In this document: piece by piece, positions 23,877 through 38,032 of the stretch
Layout of the letters: each line of letters starts with the position of its first letter
Position numbering within the stretch: position 1 is the first letter of the stretch
Assembly: GCA_028023455.1 (NCBI GenBank)
Contig: JAQFVV010000042.1
Coordinates: 8,021,922 to 8,085,921 of the forward strand
Direction: 5' to 3'
DNA: 64,000 nt
DNA from: Epiperipatus broadwayi
Lineage: Eukaryota > Onychophora > Udeonychophora > Euonychophora > Peripatidae
Position numbers and translations under genes: made by a program
The notes under the pieces: generated by a model
Database searches by the model: none
Told to the model about the DNA's origin: nothing
Seen by the model: only the letters and a program-made list of their open reading frames with translations

Positions 23877-26800
23877 GTAATTCAATACGCAGTATGTTAT
23901 AATAGATGTACTTAATAATGTGCATGTGTGAAATACAGAAACATTTTATGAAATTTTTGTGCTTGTATTTTTATTTTTTTTTATTTTTCTGTGGACAAAC
24001 TATTCTTAACTGTAATCATTTTTGTTACCACTCTCTTGTTTTGCAAGTTTTCAATTAATACTTGATTTAATGATAAATTTAAACAGAATAACATTCTGAT
24101 CACCAAATAAGATGAATGCAAAAAGAAAGAGCTATTTCAGTGAGTACAATAATGAACTTGTGGGGGGTTCCCAGGGTAAGAATCTTATAGTTTCTGTAAA
24201 GAGAAGAACTTGAATAAATATACAATCCAAATTTTTTAGAGAAACATGGTATATATATTTATAAGGAGAACATTGAGGTGAAAATCAATAATGTGAGATA
24301 CTTTAATTATGTTAAATTTTGTAAAATAAATGAATATCACTTTTTTTAGCCTTGCTGTACAATTATGGTGTGATCACAATAAATGTGAAGTGTCAGTGCT
24401 TTTCTTACTTTGATAAAAATTTTATTTACATTTAAAAAAATAATTCAGAATGAAATTTTCTAATTCATTTCTGAGTAATGTTTATAATCTCTATTTTTAG
24501 ATATTAATATTTGTTTAATCTTTGAATCACATTATATACATTTTAAAAATAAAAATCAAGTTTTTAGTTTAGAGTTTTATAATTGAATCTGTATTTTGGT
24601 CAATCAGAATTTAGAAACTTTCACTTGAGCTTTATCATAAAACATCATGGTAATAAAGGAATTTTCTCCAACAGTAAGCATATCTGTGTCCACAACACTG
24701 ACGTTACATCAATTTTTTTACATTATTTTAAATATTTCTAAACATTATACTTGAAATTCTTTACTTGCTGTATAAGATAGATTTTTGTGTGTGTGTGATT
24801 ACAATTAAATGAATCCTAAATTTTTAATATTTTGTCTTTTGACACACTAAATTTATCAGTTCTGTATTGCTAAACTATTTTTGACTGATTGCTTTATTAG
24901 TATTGTTTTTGATGTATATTTTCCATATATTTGTTTCTCAATTCCCACAGCTATAGTATACATACTGATTTTTCATTATTTCCAATTTTCTCTTTAATAA
25001 ATATCCTGCAAAGTAAAATAAAAAATCTTGGATTGCTTCTTAATTATCACAAACTCTTTTAAGATGGCATCTTTACTAACAAAATTATGAGAGTTTAATA
25101 TGTGGTTAATAATTTAGTAACATCCTGGATAAATAATATACACAACTTATTAAATTAATCTTTTAATTTGTTAATTGAAAACCATTACATTTATGTGTGC
25201 AATAAATATGCAATAAAGAGGGAAATATTTGTATTCTTAAATTAAAATAAATAATCCACGCACATACATATGTGCACAATTTTTCATATTCTGTTTTTAA
25301 AAATCTTATTTTTATTTTATTTTGCTTAACTGTTATATTTTCTAAATTTATAAAAAAAAAATGTTATGGCTAAATTATTATAATAATTAAAAATTAGTCC
25401 TAAGTAAAATATTTCTATTCAAAGTAATTTGTAATATATCTAATTATCAAAAGTTCAACTTGGTAAAAATTTTGTTCCAAAAGATGTAATGAATCTTCAG
25501 ATAAAATTAGTTTCTAAAAATGACTCCTGAATAGAAAGTTGATCCTCCAAATAATGAAAAGCAAGATGGAGGACTTGGGAGTGCAATTGTAAAGTAACTG
25601 CATTAGAAAGATGTAATCAACTATTTTTTTGCTATTCGCATGGAAATATGGATTTACTTTTAAGATTTAAATATTGATTAATTTTGTTTGACTGATTTAT
25701 CCTGCTGTTAGTTTAGTTCTGAAAACTTTGCTTTTGAAGTATATTCAACAATTAAAACTCTTAATGATTAAAGTCAGGATATTGGAAATAAGTGAATAAT
25801 TATTATACATTAAGTATCATTTTATATTCTGTGTACACATTGAAGTAGTTATTGTATGTAATCTAATGTAAGATTCTTAGAATCTCTAGGGAATAATAAG
25901 TAGTTGCAAATCCAAATATTATTTAAAAACAAAAAGAATTAATAATAAAAATTGTTATAATCACTTATCAAACTGAGATGTGACAAATTTAAAGGAATTA
26001 TTTTGAATGTAAGGAAATTTATCACAATCTAATGTGGTTTCTAGTATTCATGATCTGGACACCCAATTTTATTTTTCACATTCAAAAACGCATTATCTAA
26101 ACATAATGTTTTCTTTTCTATATAATATTAAGAACTTATTATTTTATTTTATTTTAAATTCACTTTGTTGCTATTTTCATATGAAAATAATGTAATCATT
26201 TTTATATATCAGATATTTATTGTATTTTTTTTTTTTTTATGATATTCATTAAATACACTTTTTCTTTTTGCATTTATTATATATTTTGTGGATTATAAAA
26301 ATCTCAGAACAAAATATAAATTTGTATCATTTTGTTTGAATAAGTGTTATCACTTGTTGTAATACTCTATTATCTTATTATTCTAATTATCTTTTGAGCA
26401 AAGAATGGGCTCCACATGTGGTTCAAAAAACATTAAATAAAAAATAAAAAAATTAAAACATGTAAATTTAAATATATAAATATTTTATATGCTTCCACTA
26501 GAGTAATTAAGTAGTATTGTGAATCTTTTCTTTTTTGTTTCACACACTGAGTTTTTTAAATTTTATTTAAAATGATCATAAGTTGCAAAAGTAATGATGA
26601 TAGCAGTTGTACCAAGTTTATAAGAAGCCATGAGATGGTTTCTCTATATAATGAAATAAAAGAGTATTTTTTTTTTTTTGAAAGTGAGTAAATTCTCATA
26701 TGTAATCATTTATTTAGATTTGAATATGTCTCTTTTAATTTATTATCATACTGTTTTTTAACAACTAATTATTTTATTTGCACATTAATTATATTTATTG

Positions 26801-29149
26801 ATTTGTTAATGTATATAATTTTTAAAACTCAATTTACAAACACCATATTTTCAACTAGTGCTTCTTTCAAATAACAATAGTTTAATAAATGCACAAATGA
26901 TTCTAAATCATTAGCAGAATATGTGTGGAGTAAACACAGTGATAAAAATTATTTTATATATAATACTTTTAGATATAAAATACATATATATGTTAAACAT
27001 CTGTAATCTCTAGAGTTCAATAGTTTCTGCATATTTAACTTTGTGCTATGGCTTGCAATTAAATGGTAACAAATGTGAATATCAAGTTATACATTTTGTT
27101 TGCAAATCATGAATAAAATAAATGTATTTACAGTTTTTTAATTATAAACAGATTTAGGATTTTATATATATTGGTATCTCTGTCTCATACATTTTTTATG
27201 ATTTCTGCTTTTAGCCAGAGAACTGTAAATACATTTATTTATATTTAAATGCAAAATGAATATAAAATAAAAAACACTTGATCAACTTTATTATTATTAT
27301 TTTCATTGTGTTTCAAAAGTATTAGCAAATGCAGAATTATGAAAGAAAGTCTTTAAAGTTGACCTTAATTAGAATTAGTTAATTGTTCTTTTTCTTTCCT
27401 CATTTCACTTTTTTGAACTTCATTTGCTACCCATCTGTTTCTTTTCCCCGATTGTTCTCCAAATCCACATTTGCTTTCACTTAAAACAGCTGATCATGAA
27501 ACTCTGTAATATTATAATGAATGAAATTATTTCAAAGATAATGAAAGATCAAATTACTATGAATATAATAATATAATTAATTTAATATAAATAAGATATT
27601 ACTGAACATTTTGTTGCTATCTTTTCTGTCATTTTATACTAATAAATGTTTACTTATTTAGTACTTGTACCAAGTTTATTTCTGTACCACTTAAATTTAA
27701 ATCTGATTTAATTTCTTCTTTTTTTTTCCATTACTAATCTATTCCAGTTAACTCATTATTGAGGTCTGATTAATCTCTGCTTGATTATTATTTTATTTTT
27801 TAAATATAATTATCTGTCATTTTGAATGTATTTTATGATATGTTATGACTATCTGCTCATTCTTATAGTATACCAAAATTATATTGCAAACACATCACAT
27901 ATATTATATGTACACATAGAACAATACTTTTGAGTCTTCAATCAATTAAGTGATCAAATGTTTTGAAAAATAATCTTACAAACTTTGTTTAGACTAAATT
28001 AGTATTATAAATTTATATTTTAAAACATTAATATTTGTATGCTTGAAAATATTATCCTACTTACAATGTATGACTGAAAATTCAAACATGCCATGAGCAC
28101 AAGACTATACAGAAAATGTTAGCTGTAAAATCACTAAGAGGAAACGATTGCTATATTATTAAATAATATTTATTAACTAAAACTAACTACATAAGAAACT
28201 TTTTTGTCAGTAACTTCAGCCATGATTTACAGAAAATAATATCTTCAAAGGACATTTTACTTTGTCTCATGTTAAAGAGAAAATTAAGTGTCTATGACAA
28301 TTCTATGATATAAGCAACTCCTGACTACTGTTATCAGACATTTTTTATAGTTTGTGATACGTGGCAAAATATTAAAAAATAAACAACTACTAATTATAAT
28401 GTCATTGCTAGTCATTAGTATTTTTGGAATTTTTTATGATTCATGATGTAGAGCATACATGTCTCTAGAGAACTCTATATCTAATTCAAATGTTGGGTAG
28501 TTAAATGACATTCAGGATTCTTCTCCAACATGAACATAAAATTGACAATTTTGCATTCTATCTCTTAACCTTTATTATGCTAATACTTACATTATATTGA
28601 TTTTTTTATACATTTGATAATCAAATAGTTTTATTGTTCAAAAGTTCATAAGAGTAGAATCATTCCAAGGATCATATATTTCAAGATGACCCTCCACCAC
28701 TGCAATAAACCACACAGGGCATTATCATAAAATAAATAATAAATAATTTAAATATTGTAAAATTATTAATTTTAAATACATTGATAAATTGTAAATTTGG
28801 TAAGTTTTAAAATATGACTTTTTTTTTAGCAATTTTAAATTATTTTACAATTGTGATTAAAATGTCATATTATATAACATACTGATTGATTATATTTCTA
28901 GCAACTTTTTTTTTTTTTTTTATAAAAATGAGAACATCTTATTTTATTTTTAGTCCAAAATATAAAGTAAAGATATATATTGAGGAAGGAAATCTTTCTT
29001 TTCTAACAAAATAAATATCAGATTATATAATAATTTGTTTTCAAATATTTTTTAATAGTTTTGATATATTATAAGTTGGAAGAGCAAATATATCCTTTTA
29101 AATGAGTTTGAGTAATTTATACATGTGTGTACATACATATGGATTCAAA

Positions 29150-29169
29150 GGCACAATATATATTGTGCC
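29150..29169. repeat. 20-bp perfect palindrome
   Basis: GGCACAATATATATTGTGCC reads the same on both strands. No flanking element was recognised. Confidence 0.8.
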
Positions 29170-30112
29170 CTTTTGTTTAGGTCCAAATAAATTCATTTAG
29201 TCAATTTTTAAAAAAAAATTAAATTAAGGATATATTTTGTTTGGTACGACTACTATGTTATGTTAACAATGTTTTTAAATGTTTACTTAAAGTAAAAAGA
29301 GATTATTAAATGCATAAAACTGTACTAATATATTAAAAAATAATCAAATAAAGCTAAACAGTGTAATTTTGTATGGTGGGAAGAATTGGCCATAGTAAAA
29401 TAGTATATTAAAAAGTCTATTAAGTAAGTGTTTTAAGTTAGATTTTAAAAGTAATAACTTAAAATTAAATAAATAGTACATTGTGAAATAAAAATTATAC
29501 TTAACAATTATATTATAAAATTATTTATTTAAATGTAATATTTTGTGGGGACAAATGTATTTAGTTTTATAGTATCAAAATTATTCTAAATTCTGTTATT
29601 ATATTATTATTCTTTAATATAATATTTTTTGCAATTAAACATTTATTTTTGTTAGTAGACAATAAAAATTTGATACATTATGTCTGGGTTTAAGTCATGT
29701 GACATGTAAATATTCATACATGTGTGCTTACAAATTTTCTCGTTAATAAAGTTTCAAAATTGCTTTAAAATTATACTATAAAATTGAAAATATTTATTTG
29801 TCTATCACAAGATAAAAATTAGTTATTATAAAATATTTAATAAGATTTTTAAAAAATGAATGTAATTAGTAAAATTAGATTTAGAAAAATAGATACATTA
29901 AAAAATAAATGTTGGACAGATTAATAAAATATTATTTTTAAAATGCTATTTTAAAATATTTGATTTGTTAAATAAAAATATAAAATTGGTTTAGAATTAA
30001 ATAACGTAACAATTAGTATTTGGTTGATGAGTCATAAATTTTTATTTTTTAATTTTAATTGTGCAATCTTAAAGTTATATGTAAATTAGATAATCGGCTC
30101 AGGTCTAATCAG

Positions 30113-30146
30113 CCAATCAAAACATCAATTTATTTTGGTATAAAAG
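30113..30146 (+). promoter_or_regulatory. CCAAT/TATA promoter-like pair
   Basis: CCAAT at 30113-30117 and TATAAAAG at 30139-30146, in a less AT-biased stretch (30090-30240). Perfect TATAAAAG is common by chance in AT-rich DNA; the CCAAT (agccaatcaaaa) adds some weight. No convincing gene follows; the 68-codon frame at 30426 is low complexity. It could be the promoter of an unrecognised decayed element. Confidence 0.25.
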
Positions 30147-31804
30147 CAGATGTTCACTTGTTTCTGTGTATGTTTTTTATCAATCAATTGGGTTTTAGTT
30201 AGTCAAGTGTGTTTTAATCAGACAATTCTGTGCTATAATAGCTCTCTTAATAATTTATTATTTGTATAAATATTAAAGTATTGGATTGTGTACTAATTGA
30301 AATTATTTTTAAAAAAGAGAGTATTAAAAAACTATAAATTTATCAAGTTTAAATCATGCACTGTTAGATCAACCAAGATTCCTTATCAAATGTTTTATTG
30401 AAACTTAATTAGCATTGTAATAACTATGGGATTCATACCAAAAGTAATTATATATATATATATGTGTATAGAAAGGATGGAGGTACAGTCCTTAATTGAA
30501 AATATATTTTTAAAGTTATTAACGAAGAAAGATATAATATTAGTCATATTAATATTTCAGACATATAAAAAATTAAATAGAAAAGTTTGCAGGAAATTAA
30601 AAGTAAACGCATTTTATTGTGAAAAAAGATAGCTTTATCCAAAAAACCAGCAAAGCAATACAGTAAAGTTTTTAATTTTTCAATATTTTGAAAATATATC
30701 ATTTTTAAAAAAGAACTGCAGTTAATGTTTTTTAAGGAAAATATTTTTTTAAGGATTATTCTGAACTTTTATTTAAAAGGATGGAGAAATAAAGATAATA
30801 TTGCTGCAAATATATTTTATAAAACAAGCTATCACTATTAGAGAAGGCCGCAATTATTAATATTTAAAAAAAACTGATATTGGAAATTATTAACTGAAAA
30901 AGAAAATCCCTGGATAAATAAAATTATCCTGATGGAAGAGCTTTATGCCAACTTTATTGAATATTAAATACCCATTTTTATGGAATAAAAATGTGCAATT
31001 TCTGTATAAATATGCCTGAACTTATATAGCTATAATAGATGGATCAAAGAAACCCAATACAAGATCCTGGTGAATGAAGGAAACTCCAGATAATTATTTT
31101 TAAACATTATGAATTAATATCATCTTTAATAATCATTATTCTGAAAGATATAAACAATAGACTATCACTTTTATAAACTTTCAAGAAAAGATTAGTGATT
31201 ATTTTTTATAAATGGATCCAGATCTTCAAAGTCGACTTCCTTTCATTTCATTTTTTGTTTTCATCATTTTTTAATCAACTGATCATGCATGGTGTGGGAA
31301 GAAAGTTGTTGTCTTCAAGTGTTAAGACAATGGTTGTTGTAGCAACCTGTGGGGGGGGGGATAAGTGCTTATTATGGACTGGAATTTTATGTAGCTATGG
31401 TTTTATTATTTTATGAACTAATAATAATATTAAGTTTTTTTATTATAATAATTGTTGATAGGAAAATTACATATAAAAATATTTACTAATATAGTATTAT
31501 AATTACCGTAAAGAATAATTAATTTTTTCTAGAAAGTTTTTTTTTATAATATATTTTAAGTATGATAGTTGCTGAATAAATGCTTATATTATGTAATATT
31601 TTATTAAATGTGGACCAAGAAAATCTCTAAAAATGATCAACTACAAAATTATCACTATGGGTAAAACATGATGTATTTATTTTCTTTTCTTTAGATTGCT
31701 TAAAGTATTATAGTATTATTGTATGAACTTATGGATATGTGTGAATACATTAAATACACATAAAACTTATATGAGTTAGATTTTTAAAAAATATGCATAC
31801 TTTT

Positions 31805-34001
31805 TATAACGATCCGGAGAGTTTGACTTAACGTCATCTGCGCTACAGGGCGCCATCTAGGCATTTGAACCTAAAAAAATTTATAAAGTAGGCAGATACG
31901 TAAGTTAAAAAAAATATATATATTTTTTTTATATATTTTGATTTAATATATTTTGATTCTGGTCGTTAGCCCATTGTCACTAGCTCAGGGAGTAGCAGAG
32001 ATTTATATTTATAATAAATTCTTATTTAAGAATATATAAAAAAGAATAAAATAAGCCACTGCCAGTAATTAACACACAAACATTTATTTACGCACATATA
32101 TAACATTTAGCATTATTTTAGAATAACTTTTACTTTGGATTTTAACTTGATTTTAGAATTTAAATTTACATTTTAATTTTTATAATATTATAAGTTTACA
32201 TTTTAATTTTTTATAAGTTCGCACAGATGGGTTTATAAAATGTGTTTTTAATGTTGAGTATAGATCGGTTACATAGATTACACGGTCAAAAAAACATTTC
32301 AAACAAATAAAACATTTTTATCCCCCAATTGCATAGGGAATACAAGAAACCCAATAGATTACACGGTCAAAAAAACATTTCCAATAACTTAAAAGACATC
32401 CGACATAATTACATTCTAGATACTCACTGTAAGGTATCAGTATTTACCGAATGTCTATATATTTTGATCAAATATGAAAAACAAAAACATAATCAACCGG
32501 TAACGAACCCATGCAAGCGTCTATACCCAACTTAAATTTAATGCATTTTTATTTAGAGTGTCGAGTATGAATAGACTACATATATTTGCATTTGAAAAGA
32601 AAATATTCTATCTTTGTTTAACCTTAGGCCAAAAGTTCGCAGTCAAACCAAACTTCAATCCATCTGATATATTGATGCATTCAATGTAATACAAAATATG
32701 GCAGCACAAAAGGTTAAGAGAAGAAATTGCCTCTCGTCAGATAGGAATACTACATCTATCTGACAAGAAGAGCAATAAAAAAAAAACTCCTTAGGAAGGA
32801 ACTGCGGTCTCCGTCTTATAATTCCTCCCATAGGCAAAACGAGTGTGTGCGACATATAAAGCGATTCTGCCCATACTGAACCTCATACTACATCTACTAA
32901 TTACACCAATATATCCAATCCATTGACCTAATTCAACTACAAAACAAATAACCTAAGATTACCCTCCCCTAATATGACTTTACAAATCTATATAGCCATT
33001 CACGCCCGACTTAAGTTTAACATTTATATAATTTAATTTATCGCAAACCAAAAATCATAAATAAAACTTAAAGAACAAAAAAAAAATAAATGGAAATGAT
33101 TTTACAAAAAAGAAATACATCAAATAAAATTATAACTAATTAATAAATAATTTAGTTTGGTCAGATAGGAATCTATTTCTATTTTTTTTAAATATGGAAA
33201 GTTTTTCATTTAATGTTCATTAACTATATATATTTAAAGCTGAGAGTTCAAAAAATTCCATAGATTTCAAAACGTTCCTTTTATCCATTGCTTGCCATTT
33301 GAATGTGAATTCCCACGCCATCCTAAAATATTGGTATTCTGTTGGCCGATTTATTTATTCATCCGGAGGTCTTTTGCTTTGGCTGGTCTTCCATGTAGAA
33401 AACAATGTCATTTCTTTTTTTTTTTTAACAAAACTGAAGGGATTGAAGAGTGCGTCTTTTCAATCCCTTCTCCTTCAACTCCACACTAACACATATAGTC
33501 ACATCTCGTAATAACTATCTAATAATTTCCAAACTTTTCCTTTTATATTACCTTTAGGATCCAATGGACATTACGTCATTGTTGATGATGATCCTTCCGT
33601 TGAGGTCCGATTTCCCGATGGATTTCTCTCATTTGCTATTAGTTTCTATTGTTTTCCTATCTGACCATTGCTTATACATTTAAATGCCCAAAGGCTAGTT
33701 CACTTTAACTAATTAAAACAATCATTTCCATTTTCTGATTACTTAATGTGTTTTCCAAAATTAAAGATATATTTTTATCTCTAAATCTTTTTGAGTTTTT
33801 GTTTTTAAAATACCTTTTCTATTTTTAATAAAGTTTTATTTTAATAATTTTTTTCATCTGTGCGATTTTATAAATATGAGTTTAGTATAGAATTTTAATT
33901 TTTAATTTTTAATTCTTAAAAAGGAAGTTTTATTTGCGAACTTTTATTCTTTTCATGTTTACTAATAAAAAACAATGTAACGTACGTATGTGCCCATTAC
34001 A
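31805..34001 (+). mobile_element. Solo-LTR-like element, copy 2
   Basis: A 2.2-kb unit homologous to copies 1 and 3, same orientation. The left end is TATAACG (mutated TGTAATG) and the right end CATTACA. It is flanked by TTTT at 31801-31804 and 34002-34005, a 4-bp target duplication. Compared with copy 1, it has a local duplication: 'agattacacggtcaaaaa' occurs at about 32276 and again at about 32355, replacing other sequence. The TATA-like box and donor-like 'acgtaagt' are conserved. No coding capacity. Confidence 0.65.
33436..33470 (+). other. Conserved hairpin in LTR-like copy 2
   Basis: Same 12-bp stem as copy 1 (GAAGGGATTGAA / TTCAATCCCTTC) with the same loop. Confidence 0.75.
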
Positions 34002-36907
34002 TTTTATTTTGGATTACTAACATAATATGTTTCAACAATGAATATAATTTATATGATTCTTTAGTAAAAGAACCCTACTATTTTAAAACATTTAAAGTAT
34101 TGACTTAGTACATCAATACAAATCATTTGTATTTTATTGATGAATTATTGAGAGTGAAATAACCTTTTCTCATTGAATAGTCTAGATTGTTGAATTTATA
34201 GGTGAATTTTATTTATTGTTTTTTAGAAATATGTTTGAGAATTTTGGCGATGTAGATAGATAAATCTATAAAGAAATTTTAAAGTGGTAGTGACTTGGGA
34301 GTATTAAAAAGAAACCAAAGGGGATGCTTAGATGTAGGTTTTTATGGGAAATAGAAATAATTTTATTATCTTAATAATTATGCAGGTACATATAACGAAG
34401 CCTTGTAACTTGTATATTTCCATGGACAGTATTTTTTTGTATTGAACATTAATGTTCCAAAAAGCTGAATAAATAGCTTGGACATTATTTTTAGTGGAGG
34501 TTATTAGACAGAGAAGTCATGCCTCTTTCCTTTTTATGCACTGTTGCCATGTTGATTATCTTATGTATTTGTACTATTGAGTTAATACTCTAGTTTGTTC
34601 TTCATACCTACGCATCTGATCGCTATCGAAATTTCCAAGATATTGCATCGTACAGAACTGTATTTTGAGGGAGAATAATAAATAATTTTGGAGTTGTAGA
34701 GTTGTTATTTTGGAAGAGGATAAGATAGGGTTTTTTTCTGGCTTTGATAAAAGTTGTTTAAATATAAATGAGATTGAGAGTAAAATTAAAATATAAAGAC
34801 AAAGAATCATAAAATATTTCCGTATTTTATTGAACTATTTTTTTTATAAAAATATAGAAGTGATAATAAAATTGTTCATGAAACTTTTTGAATATTTTTA
34901 AATTATATGTAATGCATGTTTTTAATGGATGATACATCTAGAGAAACAACATAGAATAGAACAAGTAATTATATTTTATAAGTATTGTTTTTATGTTTAG
35001 AATACGCATTAACACACACATAGGAGTTTTTATTGAAAATAATACTAAGCAAGATGTATAAAGTATATTAGTTATATTATTTATTGAGTTCACTTATTTA
35101 GTAATGAACCAAAATAAATAAATAAAAATTTTTGATAATATCAACACTATCATGATAAAAGTTATTTAAGTAATTGAATATAAATTGATAGACATGCACT
35201 GAAACAAGTGCTACTTTTGTAGCTTAGGTTTATGTTTTCATAATTTGAATATGTTTTATGGAAACGTATAATTCAATTGGACAATATATTTTTAAGCTAT
35301 AAGTGTATCCATGAATATTATTGGTAATATTATTGTGAATATTTTTTTTAAAAAATATATAACAAGTTCTGAGTCGGAGTGAAGGCTTAGGTACTTCGAT
35401 TTTATTATTTTTTTTTTGGGGGGGGGGGGATGAAGAAGTATGTAATTATCCAAGATTCTTTAATTGTAAATAGTGTACATTGTTTATTTATTGACAGTGT
35501 TATAATAAAAATTTGTTAAATTTGTTCTATAAATTTTTTGTGTTATATCAATTCTTCACAACACCCATGATCTTAAGATGGATAAGCCAAACAATATTTG
35601 CACAGTATAAGTAAGATTATTTATTTGAATAACTTTAGTGTTACTTAATATAATTTATTTGAGAAATTTCATTTACATTATCATTATTATCATAAATGAA
35701 TTACATAATTTATTACACAGAGTTATAATATTATCCATTGCCACATATTCTCAGATTATCAGATTATACCACATATTCAATAGAATAAGATGCCACATGA
35801 AAGCTAAAGATTATATTATATTATTTATTATTATTATCGATAATTACCATAACATTGAAAGTAGATGAAATTGAATTATACATTGAAGATTATTATTATT
35901 ATTGTTAGTTAGGTGTAGTTGAGGGTGATACAAAATCCCTTATCACGCTTGACTACAGAAGATTATAAATTGAATAGAATTAGTTTAGAGAACCTGAGAT
36001 TATTATTATAATTATATTATTTTGAATAAAGAGATTAGAATTTATTTATTAGCATTATATTTAATTGATTATTATTATTATTTTAAAGTCGTAAGAATGC
36101 TATGAATTTATTATTATTTGAAATAATAGGGGGGATAGTATTCTTATGTCATTGAGGTGGTATCCTGTAGGATATTGACTCAATGTAATTCATATTGCTA
36201 CTTGTACTTCACTTCATTATCTCATGATGATATTAATATTTTATTTATTTAATTTATAAACCGAACCATATTATTATTTTTATTAGTTAGAGTTAGTTAA
36301 ATAATAGATAGTATTAGTATAATATCTTTATTATTGAATAGATGTATTTTAGCGGAGCATAACCATTTATCTGAGCTAGTACTATTTTATTATATATTAT
36401 ATTTTCCCGGAAGTGAAGGTACAATATACATATATGAAAATTTATTCTACAAACTAATATTTAAAGTGTAATTATTAATATAATACTGTTAATCTTAATT
36501 TTATTTTTATAATTATAAAATAGTTTTACTTTCTGAAAAATAAATTTAAAATAATTTACTGAAACAATTCATTTCATTGTAATATGCATATCACTTTATT
36601 CTAAAATTCTCATATTTGAATTTTTTATGCTTTTTTTTCTCTACAGATTTTTTTTTTTTTTAAAAAAAGCTTTTACAAAAAAAAAAAATTCATAAAAAGC
36701 TATACCACTTACTGCCATTTTAAAAATGCCATCTTAAGGGGAAATGAATTGTTTATAAGATGATGTATATCATTTTCGCACCTTGTTTACTTAGATTTAT
36801 AAAAGTTAAATGATTATATGTGTGTGCATAACTCAAGTCATACAATACTAAATCTACAAAAATGACGCATTACATAACTTATTTTGCATTTTTTTTCATG
36901 TATCAAA
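34002..36907. other. AT-rich intron with TTA/ATT-rich microsatellite tracts
   Basis: From about 35640 to 36310 there are many short (ATT)n/(TTA)n runs. A long G run occurs at about 35419-35429 after a T run. A short imperfect hairpin lies at about 35912-35954 ('gggtgata' with 'tatcacgc'). No gene recognised; the 76-codon frame at 35638 is made of Ile/Asn codons from the microsatellite. Confidence 0.5.
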
Positions 36908-36976
36908 GCATCCCCGGAAGCGAAACCAGGACAACTGCTTGTAAGGCAGTCGTGCTGACCACTCAACTACCAACAC
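36908..36976 (-). other. tRNA-like pseudogene, valine-type anticodon loop
   Basis: On the minus strand: 'gtgttggtagttgagtgg' then 'tcagcac' (D-arm). Next is a clean 5-bp anticodon stem ACTGC/GCAGT around CTTACAA, giving anticodon TAC (Val). Then a T-arm CCTGG/CCGGG with an 8-base loop TTTCGCTT instead of 7. The acceptor ends do not pair well and the T loop is abnormal, so it is a tRNA pseudogene or the head of a tRNA-derived SINE, not a working tRNA gene. Confidence 0.5.
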
Positions 36977-37257
36977 TTGACATCTTGCATTTTAAATAGT
37001 AATTAAAAGAACCTATCAATACTTTTTCCCCCAAACAAATTACATTTAAATAACAAACTGACTAAAATTCTTGGTAAAGGACTGCTTTCATGTATTGTAA
37101 GTAATATTTAATATAACAAGCAGTTTTCTTACCATTCTTTTAATATTTTGTAACTTTTTTAAAGATTATTAAATCACATATTATCTAATTATCCACATTA
37201 TTTATTTCCAAAACTAATCATTACTTCAAATTCTTCCATCATAATACATATAGTTAG
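36977..37257. other. AT-rich sequence
   Basis: No feature recognised between the tRNA-like relic and the RTE fragment; it may include decayed SINE body. Confidence 0.4.
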
Positions 37258-38032
37258 ATTTTGCAGATGATGTAATTGTTTTTGCAAATAATGCTTTAAG
37301 GTTGCAGGAAATGTTGCAGGAGTTCAGATGAAAGTAGGACTAAAGTCAAATGTTAAAAAGACTAAAGTAATATTTAATGGATTTTCTCAAAATATGAAAA
37401 TAAAGATTGATTATGAGAGTTAGAAGAAGTTAACAACTACAAATACCTTGATCAGATTATTAATACAGATGGAAACATAATGGATGAAATTAATCATAGA
37501 ATTAAACTTGTTTGAAGTGCTTTTGGTAGAAATAACTTGGTGCTAAAGGGAAATATGCCTATGTATTTAAAAAGGAAGGTTTTTAATAAATGTGTTTTAT
37601 CAGTTCTTACTTATGGATCTGAAATTTGGATACTTAATAGAAGAGCAATACAAAAACTTCAAACCACACAAAGAAGTATGGAGAGATGCATGTTGGGAGT
37701 AACAAGAAATGATCGAAAGTGCAATATATGGGTAAGAGAACAAACAGGTGTTACTGATATCATCGAAAAAATTAAAAGACTTAAGTGGAATTGGGCTGGA
37801 TATATTGCTAGAAGAGATGATAATAGATGGACAATTGAAATCTTAAACTGGATTCCAAGAGATTGTAAAAGACCTAGAAGAAGACCACATATGAGATGGA
37901 TGGATGAAATAAGAAAGTGTGCAGGAGTGATGTAGAGAAGAGAAGCTAAAGATTGGAGAAAATGGATTGAACTTGGGGAGACCTTCATCCTGCAGTGGAT
38001 TGATAATGGTTGATGATGATGATTACATATTA
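37258..38032 (+). mobile_element. 3' fragment of an RTE-type LINE
   Basis: Plus-strand 3' end of the same RTE family as at 15.8-19 kb. It starts inside the catalytic block 'FADDVIVFANNA' and ends at 'ctgcagtggattgataatgg' followed by a TGATGATGATGAT tail at about 38020-38032, the typical microsatellite-like RTE 3' terminus. It is strongly 5'-truncated. Confidence 0.85.
37262..38014 (+). pseudogene. RTE reverse transcriptase C-terminus, truncated and broken
   Basis: Begins in the FADD motif with both Asp intact, then 'VKKTKVIFNGFSQNMKIKID' and 'LEEVNNYKYLDQIINTDGN', with stops between. The long open part 37537-37935 reads 'KRKVFNKCVLSVLTYGSEIW', 'SMERCMLGVTRNDRKCN', 'IKRLKWNWAGYIARRDDNRW' and 'RRRPHMRWMDEIRKCAG', the classic LINE C-terminal region (thumb to end). 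A stop at 37933-37935 interrupts before 'RREAKDWRKWIELGETFILQ'. Confidence 0.85.

Larger units (their letters stand above)
21597..31804. other. Long AT-rich intron interval with few landmarks
   Basis: About 10 kb with no recognisable transposon protein, tRNA or exon. Small landmarks: a GC-rich 'ggggggacgggacggacgacgac' patch at about 22806-22828, a 26-bp exact tandem duplication at 23825-23876, a 20-bp perfect palindrome at 29150-29169, a promoter-like CCAAT/TATA pair at 30113-30146, and a G10-type run near 31351. Near 24113, 'MNAKRKSYFSEYNNE' can be read and faintly resembles the N-terminus of a hAT transposase, but nothing supports it downstream. Confidence 0.5.

Noticed and set aside
24113-24215. 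MNAKRKSYFSEYNNE reading resembling a hAT transposase N-terminus
   Set aside because: Only about 15 residues match loosely and no transposase sequence follows; likely chance.
31195-31416. 73-codon open frame containing a Gly run
   Set aside because: The Gly run is a homopolymeric G tract; the rest is low-complexity and unsupported.
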